From Helicobacter pylori (GTDB lineage: Bacteria; Campylobacterota; Campylobacteria; Campylobacterales; Helicobacteraceae): 64,000 bases of DNA. Every line of letters starts with the position of its first letter. Positions within the stretch are counted from its first letter, which is position 1. The position numbers were made by a program, and so were the translations under genes. Below are positions 8,895 through 18,182 of this stretch, piece by piece. The stretch lies in contig NZ_CP122954.1 of the NCBI RefSeq assembly GCF_030323545.1, forward strand, positions 620,001 through 684,000, given 5' to 3'. The notes under the pieces were generated by a model. That model was not told the origin of the DNA. It searched no databases and saw only the letters and a program-made list of their open reading frames with translations.

Positions 8895-10070
8895 TTATTT
8901 TTGTTCCACTACCACTGATAGACCTTGCCCGCCGCCCACGCACAACGACGCGCAACCCACACCATGCCCGCTTCTTTTCATTTCATGCAATAAAGTGACT
9001 AATATCCTAGTGCCGCTCGCACCAATAGGGTGGCCAATCGCTATCGCGCCTCCATTCACATTCACTATATTGGGGTTTAATTCAAGCTCTTTTAACACGG
9101 CTAGACTTTGCGCGGCGAAAGCTTCATTGAGTTCAAAAAGATTGATGTCATTGAGATTCATTTTGACATTTTTAAGGTTGTTTTTAATCGCAATACTAGG
9201 GCATATACCCATTATATCCGGACTGCAACCACCCAAACCAAACCCTTTAATAGTTGCCATGGTTTTTAACCCCAATGCTTGCGCTTTTTTAGCGCTGCAT
9301 AAAATGATAATACTCGCGCCATCATTGATCCCTGATGAATTTCCTGCCGTTACCGATCCGTCTTTTTTAAAAGCGGGTTTGAGCTTTGCAAGGGATTCTA
9401 GAGTCGTGTCTCTAGGGTATTCGTCTTCTTTAAAAACAACCACGCCTTTTTTATTCGCTATTTCAATAGGCGTGATTTCTTCTTGGAATTTCCCTGCATT
9501 AATGGCGGCTCTTGCTTTGAGTTGCGATTGGAGCGCGAAAGCATCTTGCTCTTCTCGGCTGATGTGGTATGCTTGAGCGACATTATCAGCGGTGATCCCC
9601 ATGTGGTAATCATTGAACGCATCCCACAATCCATCATGTATCATGGAATCTATCATGTTCGCATTCCCCATTCTTTTCCCGTCTCGCATGTCAAACGACA
9701 AATAGGGTGCTGCACTCATGTTTTCCACGCCACCGCACACCACCACCTCATCGCGCCCAAGCATGATGCTGTCATGCGCTAATTGAATGGCTTTCATAGA
9801 CGATCCACAAACCATATTAACGCTAAAAGCATTCCTGTCATTAGGAATGCCAGCGTCTAGTTGGATCTGCCTGGCGATATTTTGACCCAAACCAGCACCT
9901 AAAACATTGCCTAAAATGACAGAATCCACATCGCTAGGCTTAAGAGCGCTCGCATTCAAAGCGTCTTTAAGCACGCAAACACCCATTTCTCTAGCGCCCA
10001 CGCTCTTTAGAGAGCCTAAAAAACTCCCTACAGCGCTTCGTTTTGCTGCCACTATAACCACTTCATTCAT
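8895..10070 (-). CDS. thl: Acetyl-CoA C-acetyltransferase (thiolase)
   Basis: This is a 391-residue thiolase that cleaves acetoacetyl-CoA to two acetyl-CoA (or runs in reverse). The nucleophilic Cys88 is in [10 protein letters not shown]. The [16 protein letters not shown] block supplies the catalytic histidine, and [11 protein letters not shown] near the C-terminus supplies the second cysteine. It is the first gene of thl-scoA-scoB-atoE, with its own upstream region of about 280 bases. It is also named atoB or fadA in some annotations. Confidence 0.94.
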   Translation of the reverse strand: MNEVVIVAAKRSAVGSFLGSLKSVGAREMGVCVLKDALNASALKPSDVDSVILGNVLGAGLGQNIARQIQLDAGIPNDRNAFSVNMVCGSSMKAIQLAHDSIMLGRDEVVVCGGVENMSAAPYLSFDMRDGKRMGNANMIDSMIHDGLWDAFNDYHMGITADNVAQAYHISREEQDAFALQSQLKARAAINAGKFQEEITPIEIANKKGVVVFKEDEYPRDTTLESLAKLKPAFKKDGSVTAGNSSGINDGASIIILCSAKKAQALGLKTMATIKGFGLGGCSPDIMGICPSIAIKNNLKNVKMNLNDINLFELNEAFAAQSLAVLKELELNPNIVNVNGGAIAIGHPIGASGTRILVTLLHEMKRSGHGVGCASLCVGGGQGLSVVVEQK

Positions 10071-10099
10071 GTCTTTGCCTTTAAGTTGATTTATCAGTC

Positions 10100-10105
10100 A
10101 TAGTA
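10100..10105 (-). promoter_or_regulatory. Candidate extended -10 for thl-sco-atoE
   Basis: On the minus strand TGA-TACTAT gives a TGn-extended -10 box about 30 bases before the thl ATG. The rest of 10071-10351 (281 bases) has no gene. It contains a tandem TTTTGTTTTAGG-type repeat (10141-10162) and an AT-rich NAT-triplet stretch near 10210-10230 that could bind Fur. Both readings are tentative. Confidence 0.4.
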
Positions 10106-10351
10106 TCACTTTTAGGTGATTGACACCCTAACAGGTTGGATTTTGTTTTAGGTTTTGTTTTAGATTGAGGGAGATCCGTTTATTTTTTTCACAAAAATAT
10201 TATTCTTATCGTTCAATAATTATTGCACAATATAGCTTCAAGTGGGGATCTAAAATCAAGCAGATACGCACTTTAGACTCATGTTTCTCTAACGCTTTAA
10301 AAAATTTCTTTCTAAGCAGTCTTTACCTAGTTTCAGGGTTTTAATAGGGTT

Positions 10352-11164
10352 TTAAGCAAACTCCCTAATCTCTTTCTCTAAAGCGTTAATAAAAACGCTT
10401 GAATAGGATTTTTCCTTAGGGAATTTTTCTAAAAAATCGCTCAATAGCCCAAGGTATTGCTCCTTATTTAAAGCCCCTTTTAACACTTCGTATTTTAAAA
10501 AAAGCCAGTAGGTGTTAAGCACATCGCTTTGGCAATAGCTGTCAATAACGCCTTTTTTCTCTTTTTGGCTTAAATTAGGGTTGTAATAAATCGCATGCAC
10601 TAAATCCCCGCTCACATCAAATTTACCAGGAATATTCATCATGGAGCAAACGCCATTTAGATTCAACCCCCTAACGGATCCATAATGGCTCAAGCTATCC
10701 ATTAAATCCAAATGAAACTGCTCGCTATAACGCACGCGGTAATTTTCCCATTTGTTTTCTTGGTTGTAAAAAGCGTCTAAGGTTAAATTGTATTTAAGGG
10801 CTTTGAGCGTGAGTAGGGGCATGTCAAAACCTCTGCCATTGAAGCTTATCAAGCGCGGTTGCTTTTCGTTAAAGTATTTGAAAAAGTCCTCTAAAAGCTC
10901 TTTTTCGCTCGTAAAATCCTCTTTATTCTCGTGTTTTTGACCAAAATTCCCCACTTTGATAAACTTCCCGTAATCATCGCCTATGACCGCTGCAATAGAG
11001 ATAATTTCATGCAAATAAAGAGGCAAAAACTCACTCCCGCTTTTTTCTTTTTGCTTTTCAAAACTCCGTTCACAGATTTTTAGCGCATCATTTTCTTCTA
11101 ATTGAAAATGCTCTTTACACAAGCTTATATTAGGAATGGTTTCTATATCAAACACGCACAACAT
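10352..11164 (-). CDS. Predicted 3'-5' exonuclease, PolB-like DEDDy fold
   Basis: This is a 270-residue protein with the three exonuclease motifs of the DnaQ/PolB superfamily: FDIET (Exo I) at the N-terminus, SFNGRGFDMP (Exo II) near the middle, and YCQSDVLNTY (Exo III, with the tyrosine and aspartate). It should cleave single-stranded DNA 3' to 5' with two metal ions, perhaps in repair. The frame extends six codons further upstream, but AAAGGAG (near 11171-11177) lies inside that extension at good distance from ATG 11164, so I take the shorter start. It is divergent from feoB and stands alone between thl and feoB. Confidence 0.8.
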   Translation of the reverse strand: MLCVFDIETIPNISLCKEHFQLEENDALKICERSFEKQKEKSGSEFLPLYLHEIISIAAVIGDDYGKFIKVGNFGQKHENKEDFTSEKELLEDFFKYFNEKQPRLISFNGRGFDMPLLTLKALKYNLTLDAFYNQENKWENYRVRYSEQFHLDLMDSLSHYGSVRGLNLNGVCSMMNIPGKFDVSGDLVHAIYYNPNLSQKEKKGVIDSYCQSDVLNTYWLFLKYEVLKGALNKEQYLGLLSDFLEKFPKEKSYSSVFINALEKEIREFA

Positions 11165-11232
11165 CACACGCTCCTTTCGCATTTTAACATTCTTGTTTCG
11201 CTTTTATTATATAACAATTAGTCTTATAGCGC

Positions 11233-11238
11233 TATAGT
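11233..11238 (+). promoter_or_regulatory. Candidate feoB -10 element
   Basis: TATAGT lies about 60 bases before the feoB start, inside a very AT-rich gap of about 135 bases between the divergent exonuclease gene and feoB. The position and AT-rich flanks are suitable for Fur control of an iron transporter, but I see no strong palindrome here. Confidence 0.35.
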
Positions 11239-11300
11239 GCTAAATTTTAATATCAAAACGATATAACCAAAAATTAAAAAACTTATTTGGAGAATTGGAA

Positions 11301-13229
11301 GTGGAAGAAATCATTGTCGCTCTTGTGGGCCAACCTAATGTAGGGAAATCCTCCCTCATCAACGCTTTGAGCAACGCCCATTTGAAAGTGGGGAATTTTG
11401 CTGGGGTTACCGTGGATAAGATGGAAGTGAGTTTGATCCATAAAGAGCGTCAAATCACGATCATTGATTTACCTGGCACTTACGCGCTCAATGACTTCAC
11501 CACTGAAGAAAAGGTTACTAAAGATTTTTTAGAAAAAGGGCAATACGATCTCATTCTCAATGTGGTGGATTCCACCAATTTAGAGCGTAATTTAGCCTTA
11601 AGCGCGCAGCTATTAGACACGAATAAAAAAATGCTTCTTGCGCTCAACATGTGGGATGAGGCGCAAAAAGAAGGCATTAAAATCAATACAGAAAAGCTTT
11701 CTAAAGAATTAGGGGTTGTGTGCGTGCCAACAAGCGCAAGATCCAAAGAAGATCGCTTGAATACAGAGCTTTTATTAGATGAAATTGTCAGGCTTTATTC
11801 TCAAAACACTACAAACAATGAAAGCATAAAAGTCCCATCTCAAAGTTTTAAGGAGTCTTTAAAATACAGCCAGAGCGCTCAAAGAATCGCTCAATCAGTG
11901 ATCAGTGAAAACAAACAAAATGCGAGCTTTGAACACACTTATAAGATTGATAAGATTTTAATGCACCCTCGTTATGGGATTTTCATTTTTTTAGGGTTTA
12001 TGTTTATCATTTTTTCCTTGAGCTTTTTGATAGGAGGGGGAGTGCAAAAAGCGCTTGAAGCAGGGTTTAAATTTTTGAGCGATAGCGTTAAAGAAAATGT
12101 GGCTAATGAAGATTTAGCGTCTTTGGTGGGCGATGGCATTATTGGGGGAGTGGGAGCGACGGTTTCATTCTTGCCTTTAATTGTGGTGTTGTATTTTGGG
12201 ATTTCTTTACTAGAAACGACAGGCTATATGAGTAGGGTAGCGTTTCTATTAGATGGGATCTTGCATAAGTTTGGCTTGCATGGGAAGAGTTTTATCCCTT
12301 TAATCACCGGTTTTGGCTGCTCTGTGCCCGCTTACATGGCGACAAGAACCTTACAAAATTATAACGAACGACTGATCACGCTTTTTGTGATCGGGTTTAT
12401 GAGCTGCTCGGCAAGACTCCCTATTTATGTGCTGTTTGTAGGCTCGTTTTTCCCTTCTTCAAGCGCGGGTTTTGTGCTGTTTTGCATTTATATTTTGGGG
12501 GCGGTTGTGGCGTTAGTGATGGCCAAATTACTCAAATTAAGCGTGTTTAAAGGACAGACTGAATCCTTTATCATGGAAATGCCCAAATACCGCTTTCCCA
12601 GTTGGAGAATGGTCTATTTCAGTATCTACACCAAATCGCTTTCCTACCTAAAAAAAGCCGGGACTTACATTTTAGTGGGAGCGATTTTGATCTGGTTTAT
12701 GTCTCAATACCCTAAAAGCGATGCGGCTATGAAAACTTATAAACAAGAAAGCTTATTAGTGGATAAAAACACCACTCTTTCAAGCGAAGCTAAAGAAGAA
12801 AAATTAAAAGAATTAAAAACCAAATTGGATCAAAAGAATTTAAAAAACAGCATTGTAGGAAAAGGTGGGGCGTATTTAGAAAAAGTCTTTAGCCCTATGG
12901 ATTTTGATTGGCGTTTGAGCGTCTCGCTTGTAACCGGATTTATGGCTAAAGAGGTGGTGGTTTCTACTTTGGGGGTGTTGTTTTCTTTAGGGGATCAAAA
13001 TGAAAAATCTGACGCTTTTAGAGAAATTTTAAGAAAAGAAGTCAGCGTGCCAAGCGGAATCGCTTTTATCGTGTTTGTGATGTTTTATATCCCTTGTTTT
13101 GCAGCGACCATTACTTTTGGTAGGGAAGCTGGGGGGATCAAGTTTGTAGCGTATTTATTTGTCTTTACAACCGTTGTAGCGTATGCGTTTTCCCTGATAG
13201 CTTTTTATGCAACTCAAATTTTGGTTTAA
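11301..13229 (+). CDS. feoB: Ferrous iron transport protein B
   Basis: FeoB imports Fe(II) across the inner membrane. The N-terminal G-protein domain shows G1 (GQPNVGKSS), G3 (DLPGTY) and G4 (NMWD). About eight to ten membrane segments follow from residue 220, including the conserved FGCSVPAYMATR and GFMAKEVVVSTLG gate regions. GTG 11301 gives 642 residues and has GGAG 8 bases upstream; a TTG at 11295 lies too close to that site. No feoA partner is adjacent, which is normal in H. pylori. fecA1 follows on the same strand after a terminator, so iron uptake genes are clustered. Confidence 0.95.
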   Translation: MEEIIVALVGQPNVGKSSLINALSNAHLKVGNFAGVTVDKMEVSLIHKERQITIIDLPGTYALNDFTTEEKVTKDFLEKGQYDLILNVVDSTNLERNLALSAQLLDTNKKMLLALNMWDEAQKEGIKINTEKLSKELGVVCVPTSARSKEDRLNTELLLDEIVRLYSQNTTNNESIKVPSQSFKESLKYSQSAQRIAQSVISENKQNASFEHTYKIDKILMHPRYGIFIFLGFMFIIFSLSFLIGGGVQKALEAGFKFLSDSVKENVANEDLASLVGDGIIGGVGATVSFLPLIVVLYFGISLLETTGYMSRVAFLLDGILHKFGLHGKSFIPLITGFGCSVPAYMATRTLQNYNERLITLFVIGFMSCSARLPIYVLFVGSFFPSSSAGFVLFCIYILGAVVALVMAKLLKLSVFKGQTESFIMEMPKYRFPSWRMVYFSIYTKSLSYLKKAGTYILVGAILIWFMSQYPKSDAAMKTYKQESLLVDKNTTLSSEAKEEKLKELKTKLDQKNLKNSIVGKGGAYLEKVFSPMDFDWRLSVSLVTGFMAKEVVVSTLGVLFSLGDQNEKSDAFREILRKEVSVPSGIAFIVFVMFYIPCFAATITFGREAGGIKFVAYLFVFTTVVAYAFSLIAFYATQILV

Positions 13230-13241
13230 AGCCTAGCCATA

Positions 13242-13268
13242 AAAGGGTTTTTTAAACCCTTTATTTGT
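13242..13268 (+). terminator. Terminator after feoB
   Basis: AAAGGGTTT (13242-13250) and AAACCCTTT (13254-13262) form a perfect 9-bp stem with a 3-base loop, followed by ATTTGTTT. It starts 12 bases after the feoB stop. Confidence 0.7.
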
Positions 13269-13381
13269 TTAAAATCCACCCCATTAAAAATATTAAAAAA
13301 TTTTTATTTTTCTCCCAATCTTTTCTATAAACATTCGCATTAATCGGCATTTTTGACAAAAAAAGCTATTAATTTAATTTA

Positions 13382-13430
13382 AATAATAATTGTCTCAAAA
13401 TTTAAGCTAAAACTAATAACAATTGTTATA
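13382..13430 (+). promoter_or_regulatory. Fur-like operator upstream of fecA1
   Basis: TAACAATTGTTA (13417-13428) is a perfect 12-bp palindrome within TAATAACAATTGTTATA, close to the TAATAAT-n-ATTATTA form of the H. pylori holo-Fur box. A second AT-rich half (AATAATAATTGTC) begins at 13382. The palindrome lies at about -39 to -28 of the predicted start, where repressor binding would block RNA polymerase. Confidence 0.6.
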
Positions 13431-13443
13431 AGTTTCTCCCTGT

Positions 13444-13449
13444 TATAAA
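13444..13449 (+). promoter_or_regulatory. fecA1 -10 element
   Basis: TATAAA lies 28 bases before the fecA1 ATG and predicts a start near 13456. The Fur-like palindrome lies just upstream, and the ribosome binding site AAGGTGG (13468-13474) just downstream. Confidence 0.5.
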
Positions 13450-13477
13450 AAGGAACATTTTTCACAAAAGGTGGTAA

Positions 13478-15781
13478 ATGAAAAGAATTTTAGTCTCTTT
13501 GGCTGTTTTGAGTCATAGTGCGCATGCTGTCAAAACTCATAATTTGGAAAGGGTAGAAGCTTCAGGGGTGGCTAACGATAAAGAAGCGCCTTTAAGCTGG
13601 AGGAGCAAGGAAGTGAGAAACTATATGGGTTCTCGCACGGTGATTTCTAACAAACAACTCACTAAAAGCGCGAATCAAAGCATTGAAGAGGCTTTGCAAA
13701 ATGTGCCAGGCGTGCATATTAGAAACGCTACGGGTATTGGAGCTGTGCCTAGCTTTTCTGTTAGAGGGTTTGGTGGGGGGAGTTCAGGGCATTCCAATAC
13801 GGCTATGGTTTTAGTCAATGGGATCCCTATTTATGTTGCGCCCTATGTTGATATTAGCATTCCTATTTTCCCTGTAACCTTCCAATCTGTGGATAGAATC
13901 AGCGTAACTAAGGGTGGGGAGAGCGTGCGTTATGGTCCTAATGTTTTTGGTGGTGTGATTAATGTGATCACCAAGGGCATTCCTACCCAGTGGGAGAGTC
14001 AGGTGAGCGAGAGGGCCACTTTTTGGGGCAAATCTGAAAATGGGGGCTTTTTCAATCAAAATTCTAAAAACCTTGACAAAAGCTTAGCCAATAACATGCT
14101 TTTTGACACTTACTTAAGAACAGGGGGCATGATGAATAAGCATTTTGGAATCCAAGCTCAAGCCAACTGGCTCAAAGGGCAAGGGTTTAGATACAACAGC
14201 CCTACGAACATTCAAAACTACATGCTAGATTCATTGTATCAAATCAATGACAGCAATAAGATCACTGCTTTTTTCCAATACTATAATTATTTTATGGCAG
14301 ACCCCGGAACTTTAGGCATAGAAGCGTATAATCAAAATCGTTTTCAAAACAACCGCCCTAATAACAATAAAAGCGGGAGAGCGAAGCGGTGGGGAGCTGT
14401 GTATCAAAACTTTTTTGGGGATACGGATAAAATAGGTGGGGATTTCACTTTTAGCTACTATGGGCATGACATGTCAAGGGATTTTCAATTTGATTCTAAT
14501 TTTTTGAATGTCAATACCAATCCTAAATTAGGCCCTGTTTATACCGATCAAAATTATGCAGGATTTTTTATCTTCGATCATTTAAGGCGTTATATAATGA
14601 ACGCTTTTGAGCCTAATTTGAACTTAGTTGTCAATACCAGTAAAGTTAAGCAAACTTTTAATGTGGGCATGCGTTTTATGACAATAGATATGTATTTTAG
14701 ATTGGATCAAAGCACATGCGAAAAAACCGATATTTTTAATGGGGTGTGCCGCATGCCTCCTTTTGTTCTTTCTAAAACTCCCAGCAACAATCAAAACTTG
14801 TTTAACAACTATACAGCGGTATGGTTGAGCGATAAAATAGAGCTTTTTGATTCTAAATTGGTGATAACTCCAGGGATTAGATACACTTTTTTGAACTATA
14901 CCAACAAAGAGCCAGAAAAGCATGATTTTTCTGTATGGAATATTACAAAAAAGCGTCAAAACGAATGGAGTCCCGCCCTTAACATTGGCTATAAACCTAT
15001 GGAAAATTGGATATGGTATGCGAACTACCGCCGCAGTTTTATCCCTCCACAACATACAATGCTAGGCATTAGTAGGACCAATTACAACCAAATTTTTAAT
15101 GAAATTGAAGTGGGGCAACGCTATAGTTATAAAAATCTATTGAGCTTTAATACCAATTATTTTGTGATTTTTGCCAATCGTTACTATGCGGGAGGCTATA
15201 GCCCACAGCCTATTAACGCTAGGAGTCAAGGGGTGGAATTGGAATTGTATTACGCACCGATTAGGGGTTTGCAATTTCATGTGGCTTACACTTACATTGA
15301 TGCGCGCATCACTTCTAACGCTGATGATATTGCTTATTATTTTACAGGTATTGTCAATAAACCCTTTGACATTAAAGGGAAGCGTTTGCCTTATGTGAGT
15401 CCTAACCAATTCATATTTGACATGATGTATACTTACAAGCACACGACTTTTGGTATCAGTAGCTATTTTTATAGTCGCGCTTATAGTTCCATGCTCAATC
15501 AAGCCAAAAGCCAAACCGTGTGCCTGCCCTTAAACCCAAAATACACAGGGGGGCTAGAGTATGGTTGTAATTCTGTGGGGTTATTGCCCTTGTATTTTGT
15601 GTTGAATGTTCAAGTAAGCTCAGTTTTATGGCAAAGCGGTAGGCATAAAATCACAGGAAGCTTGCAAATCAACAACCTTTTCAACATGAAGTATTATTTT
15701 AGGGGAATTGGCACAAGCCCTACAGGAAGAGAGCCCGCACCAGGGAGATCCATTACAGCGTATTTGAATTATGAGTTTTAA
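13478..15781 (+). CDS. fecA1: TonB-dependent outer membrane receptor FecA1
   Basis: This 767-residue protein is a TonB-dependent siderophore or ferric-citrate-type receptor. It has a short signal peptide ending near HSAHA. A plug domain covers about residues 55-180 (it includes NVPGVHIRNATG and VRYGPNVFGGVINVITKG). A 22-strand-type barrel follows and ends in NYEF with a terminal F. Import would need TonB-ExbB-ExbD, not encoded here. The Fur-like palindrome upstream suggests iron repression. H. pylori has several FecA paralogues; feoB upstream and fliP downstream identify this as the fecA1 locus. The true substrate is not decided by the sequence. Confidence 0.9.
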   Translation: MKRILVSLAVLSHSAHAVKTHNLERVEASGVANDKEAPLSWRSKEVRNYMGSRTVISNKQLTKSANQSIEEALQNVPGVHIRNATGIGAVPSFSVRGFGGGSSGHSNTAMVLVNGIPIYVAPYVDISIPIFPVTFQSVDRISVTKGGESVRYGPNVFGGVINVITKGIPTQWESQVSERATFWGKSENGGFFNQNSKNLDKSLANNMLFDTYLRTGGMMNKHFGIQAQANWLKGQGFRYNSPTNIQNYMLDSLYQINDSNKITAFFQYYNYFMADPGTLGIEAYNQNRFQNNRPNNNKSGRAKRWGAVYQNFFGDTDKIGGDFTFSYYGHDMSRDFQFDSNFLNVNTNPKLGPVYTDQNYAGFFIFDHLRRYIMNAFEPNLNLVVNTSKVKQTFNVGMRFMTIDMYFRLDQSTCEKTDIFNGVCRMPPFVLSKTPSNNQNLFNNYTAVWLSDKIELFDSKLVITPGIRYTFLNYTNKEPEKHDFSVWNITKKRQNEWSPALNIGYKPMENWIWYANYRRSFIPPQHTMLGISRTNYNQIFNEIEVGQRYSYKNLLSFNTNYFVIFANRYYAGGYSPQPINARSQGVELELYYAPIRGLQFHVAYTYIDARITSNADDIAYYFTGIVNKPFDIKGKRLPYVSPNQFIFDMMYTYKHTTFGISSYFYSRAYSSMLNQAKSQTVCLPLNPKYTGGLEYGCNSVGLLPLYFVLNVQVSSVLWQSGRHKITGSLQINNLFNMKYYFRGIGTSPTGREPAPGRSITAYLNYEF

Positions 15782-15787
15782 ACTGGT

Positions 15788-15815
15788 TTCAAGCTTTTAT
15801 AGCTTGAATGTTTTT
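15788..15815 (+). terminator. Terminator after fecA1
   Basis: TTCAAGCT (15788-15795) and AGCTTGAA (15801-15808) form a perfect 8-bp stem with a 5-base loop, followed by TGTTTTT. It fills the gap between convergent fecA1 and fliP. Confidence 0.75.
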
Positions 15816-15819
15816 AATA

Positions 15820-16566
15820 TCAAACCATTTTAAAACTCGCCACTAAATTTTCGGTCAATAAATTAAACCCATCTACCAGAATAAACACTAAAATTTTAAA
15901 AGGCAGAGAAATCATTACAGGCGGTAGCATCATCATACCCATCGCCATTAAAATAGAGCTGATCACCATATCAATCACCAAAAAAGGCAAGTAGAGTAAA
16001 AAGCCGATTTGAAACGCTGTTTTCAACTCGCTTATCATAAATGCCGGGATTAAAACGCTCAAACTCACATCATCAGGGGTTTTAGGGTTAGGCAGGTTTC
16101 TGATCCTAAAAAAAAGGGCTAGATCCTTTTCTCGTGTGTTTTTAAGCATGAATTCCTTGAAAGGCAGAGCGCTTTTTTCAAACGCTTCGGTGTAAGAAAT
16201 CTTTTTATCCATATAAGGCTTAATCCCTGTATCATAAGCCTTTTTTAGGCTAGGTTCCATGATGAAAAAAGTCAGTATCAAAGAGAGCGAGACTAAAATT
16301 TGAGTGGGTGGGGTTTGTTGCGTGCCTAAAGCGGTCCTTAAAAAAGAAAATACCACGATCAAACGGGTGAAACTCGTCATCACTAAAATCAATGACGGGG
16401 CTAAAACTAAAAGCGTGAGTAGGGCGATGACATTAAGGGTGGTTACAAGCTGTTTAGGATCATTAGGAGCGTTTAAAGAGAGATTGACGCTAGGCAAAGC
16501 ACTATCAGCGCTCATTAAAGGGCATATTAAAGGGCAAATGAGGATTAAAAAAATGAAAAAACGCAA
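15820..16566 (-). CDS. fliP: Flagellar export apparatus protein FliP
   Basis: FliP is a core membrane subunit of the flagellar type III export gate, with FliQ and FliR. TTG 16566 gives 248 residues, beginning with a cleavable hydrophobic leader (FFIFLILICPLICPLMSAD) as FliP has. An AAGG site sits 8 bases upstream. The open frame continues upstream to 16725, but that part runs antisense into the glmU start and has no FliP character. Four hydrophobic segments and motifs such as SFTRLIVVFSFLRTALGTQQ and the proline-containing MMMLPPVMISLPFK near the C-terminus match the family. It is divergent from glmU. Confidence 0.93.
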   Translation of the reverse strand: MRFFIFLILICPLICPLMSADSALPSVNLSLNAPNDPKQLVTTLNVIALLTLLVLAPSLILVMTSFTRLIVVFSFLRTALGTQQTPPTQILVSLSLILTFFIMEPSLKKAYDTGIKPYMDKKISYTEAFEKSALPFKEFMLKNTREKDLALFFRIRNLPNPKTPDDVSLSVLIPAFMISELKTAFQIGFLLYLPFLVIDMVISSILMAMGMMMLPPVMISLPFKILVFILVDGFNLLTENLVASFKMV

Positions 16567-16603
16567 AATTCTAGCCTTAAATCTTTGATAAAAACGAAGC
16601 CAA

Positions 16604-16609
16604 ATTATA
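16604..16609 (-). promoter_or_regulatory. fliP -10 overlapping a possible glmU -10
   Basis: The minus strand reads TATAAT here, about 38 bases before the fliP TTG. The plus strand offers TATAAG at 16606-16611, about 38 bases before glmU. The two divergent genes may thus share overlapping -10 elements. Confidence 0.4.
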
Positions 16610-16648
16610 AGATAAGGCATGTTAAAATTCCCTAAAAAAAGGATTTTA

Positions 16649-17950
16649 ATGCTTTCTGTCATCATACTGGCCGCTGGTAAAGGCACTCGCATGCGTTCTA
16701 GCCTGCCTAAAACTTTACACACCATTTGTGGGGAGCCTATGCTGTTTTACATTTTAGAGACGGCTTTTTCAATCAGCGATGATGTGCATCTTATCTTACA
16801 CCACCAACAAGAACGCATTAAAGAAGCGGTGTTGAAGCGTTTTAAGGGCGTAATCTTTCACACTCAAATCGTGGAAAAATATTCAGGGACAGGTGGGGCC
16901 ATCATGCAAGAAGATAAAACGCCTATCCCTACAAAACATGAGCGGGTTTTGATTTTGAATGCGGACATGCCCTTAATCACTAAAGACGCTCTCGCTCCCT
17001 TATTAGAAAGCAAGAATAACGCTATAGGCTTACTTTATTTAGCCGACCCTAAAGGTTATGGGCGCGTTGTTTTAGAAAACCATCAGGTTAAAAAGATTGT
17101 AGAAGAAAAGGACGCTAATACCAAAGAAAAAACCATTAAAAGCGTGAATGCTGGCGTGTATTTTTTTGAAAGAAAGTTTTTAGAAAAATACTTACCCAAG
17201 CTCCATGACCAAAACGCCCAAAAAGAATACTATCTTACGGATTTAATCGCTCTAGGGATCAATGAAAACGAAAAAATTGACGCTATTTTTTTAGAAGAAG
17301 AGTGTTTTTTAGGGGTGAATAGCCAAACAGAAAGGGCGAAAGCTGAAGAAATCATGCTAGAAAGACTGCGAAAAAACGCCATGGACTCGGGGGTAGTGAT
17401 GCAATTACCAAAGAGTATTTATTTAGAAAAAGGCGTGAGTTTTAAGGGGGAGTGCGTTTTAGAGCAAGGGGTGCGTTTGATTGGGAATTGTTTGATAGAA
17501 AACGCGCGCATTAAGGCCTATAGCGTGATAGAAGAGAGCCAGATTGTTAATAGCAGTGTGGGGCCGTTTGCCCATGCGCGCCCTAAAAGCGTGATTTGTG
17601 ATAGCCATGTGGGGAATTTTGTAGAGACTAAAAACGCTAAACTTCAAGGCGCTAAAGCAGGGCATTTGAGCTATTTAGGGGATTGTGAGATAGGGAAAAA
17701 CACAAATGTGGGGGCTGGCGTGATCACTTGCAATTACGATGGTAAAAAGAAACACCAAACGATCATCGGTGAAAATGTCTTTATAGGGAGCGATAGCCAG
17801 CTAGTCGCCCCAATCAATATCGGCTCTAATGTCTTAATCGGCAGCGGCACCACCATCACTAAAGACATTCCTAGCGGTTCGTTAAGCCTTTCACGCGCCC
17901 CTCAAACCAACATTGAAAACGGGTATTTTAAGTTTTTTAAGAAATCTTAA
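16649..17950 (+). CDS. glmU: Bifunctional N-acetylglucosamine-1-P uridyltransferase / glucosamine-1-P acetyltransferase
   Basis: GlmU makes UDP-GlcNAc for peptidoglycan and LPS. The N-terminal uridyltransferase domain begins with [20 protein letters not shown] and carries ILNADMPL and the NAGVYFF region. The C-terminal part (about residues 250-430) is a left-handed beta-helix of hexapeptide repeats, with the acetyltransferase motif around [19 protein letters not shown] 16649 gives 433 residues, with AAAAAGG six bases upstream; ten additional upstream codons in the frame lack a site. It is in the same window as murA and galU, which use related UDP-sugars. Confidence 0.95.
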   Translation: MLSVIILAAGKGTRMRSSLPKTLHTICGEPMLFYILETAFSISDDVHLILHHQQERIKEAVLKRFKGVIFHTQIVEKYSGTGGAIMQEDKTPIPTKHERVLILNADMPLITKDALAPLLESKNNAIGLLYLADPKGYGRVVLENHQVKKIVEEKDANTKEKTIKSVNAGVYFFERKFLEKYLPKLHDQNAQKEYYLTDLIALGINENEKIDAIFLEEECFLGVNSQTERAKAEEIMLERLRKNAMDSGVVMQLPKSIYLEKGVSFKGECVLEQGVRLIGNCLIENARIKAYSVIEESQIVNSSVGPFAHARPKSVICDSHVGNFVETKNAKLQGAKAGHLSYLGDCEIGKNTNVGAGVITCNYDGKKKHQTIIGENVFIGSDSQLVAPINIGSNVLIGSGTTITKDIPSGSLSLSRAPQTNIENGYFKFFKKS

Positions 17951-18117
17951 AGAGTTTGAAAAATCGCTTTTACAGAAAGAATTGCAATGTTTTAAAAAGT
18001 CCTCTTTTTATTCTTAATTATTTACCTTAATCCTGTAATTTGTGCAGAAACAAAACACTTATTGGGATTTTTGTGATATTTTACTGATTTGTAACAATGC
18101 TTTGAATGCGATTATGG

Positions 18118-18123
18118 TATAAA
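18118..18123 (+). promoter_or_regulatory. Extended -10 of unit A
   Basis: TGG-TATAAA is a TGn-extended -10 box about 60 bases before the first start of unit A. The same element recurs in unit B at 19317-19322. Confidence 0.65.
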
Positions 18124-18182
18124 TATTCTTATCAAGGTGTGTCAAACATGCCTTGAATCTCAATTTTATGAAAGGATTTGTT

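Noticed and set aside
8995-9576. 193-codon frame antisense to thiolase
   Set aside because: Long only because of the GC-richer thiolase codons; it has no start context and thiolase is certain on the other strand.
14624-15055. 143-codon frame antisense to fecA1
   Set aside because: It lies inside a conserved barrel-coding region, has no ribosome binding site, and no recognisable protein pattern.
15137-15514. 125-codon frame antisense to fecA1
   Set aside because: Same reason: a shadow of the fecA1 codon pattern.
16567-16725. N-terminal extension of fliP of about 53 codons
   Set aside because: It runs antisense over the glmU start, lacks FliP character, and a TTG with a ribosome binding site at 16566 gives the normal 248 residues and leader.
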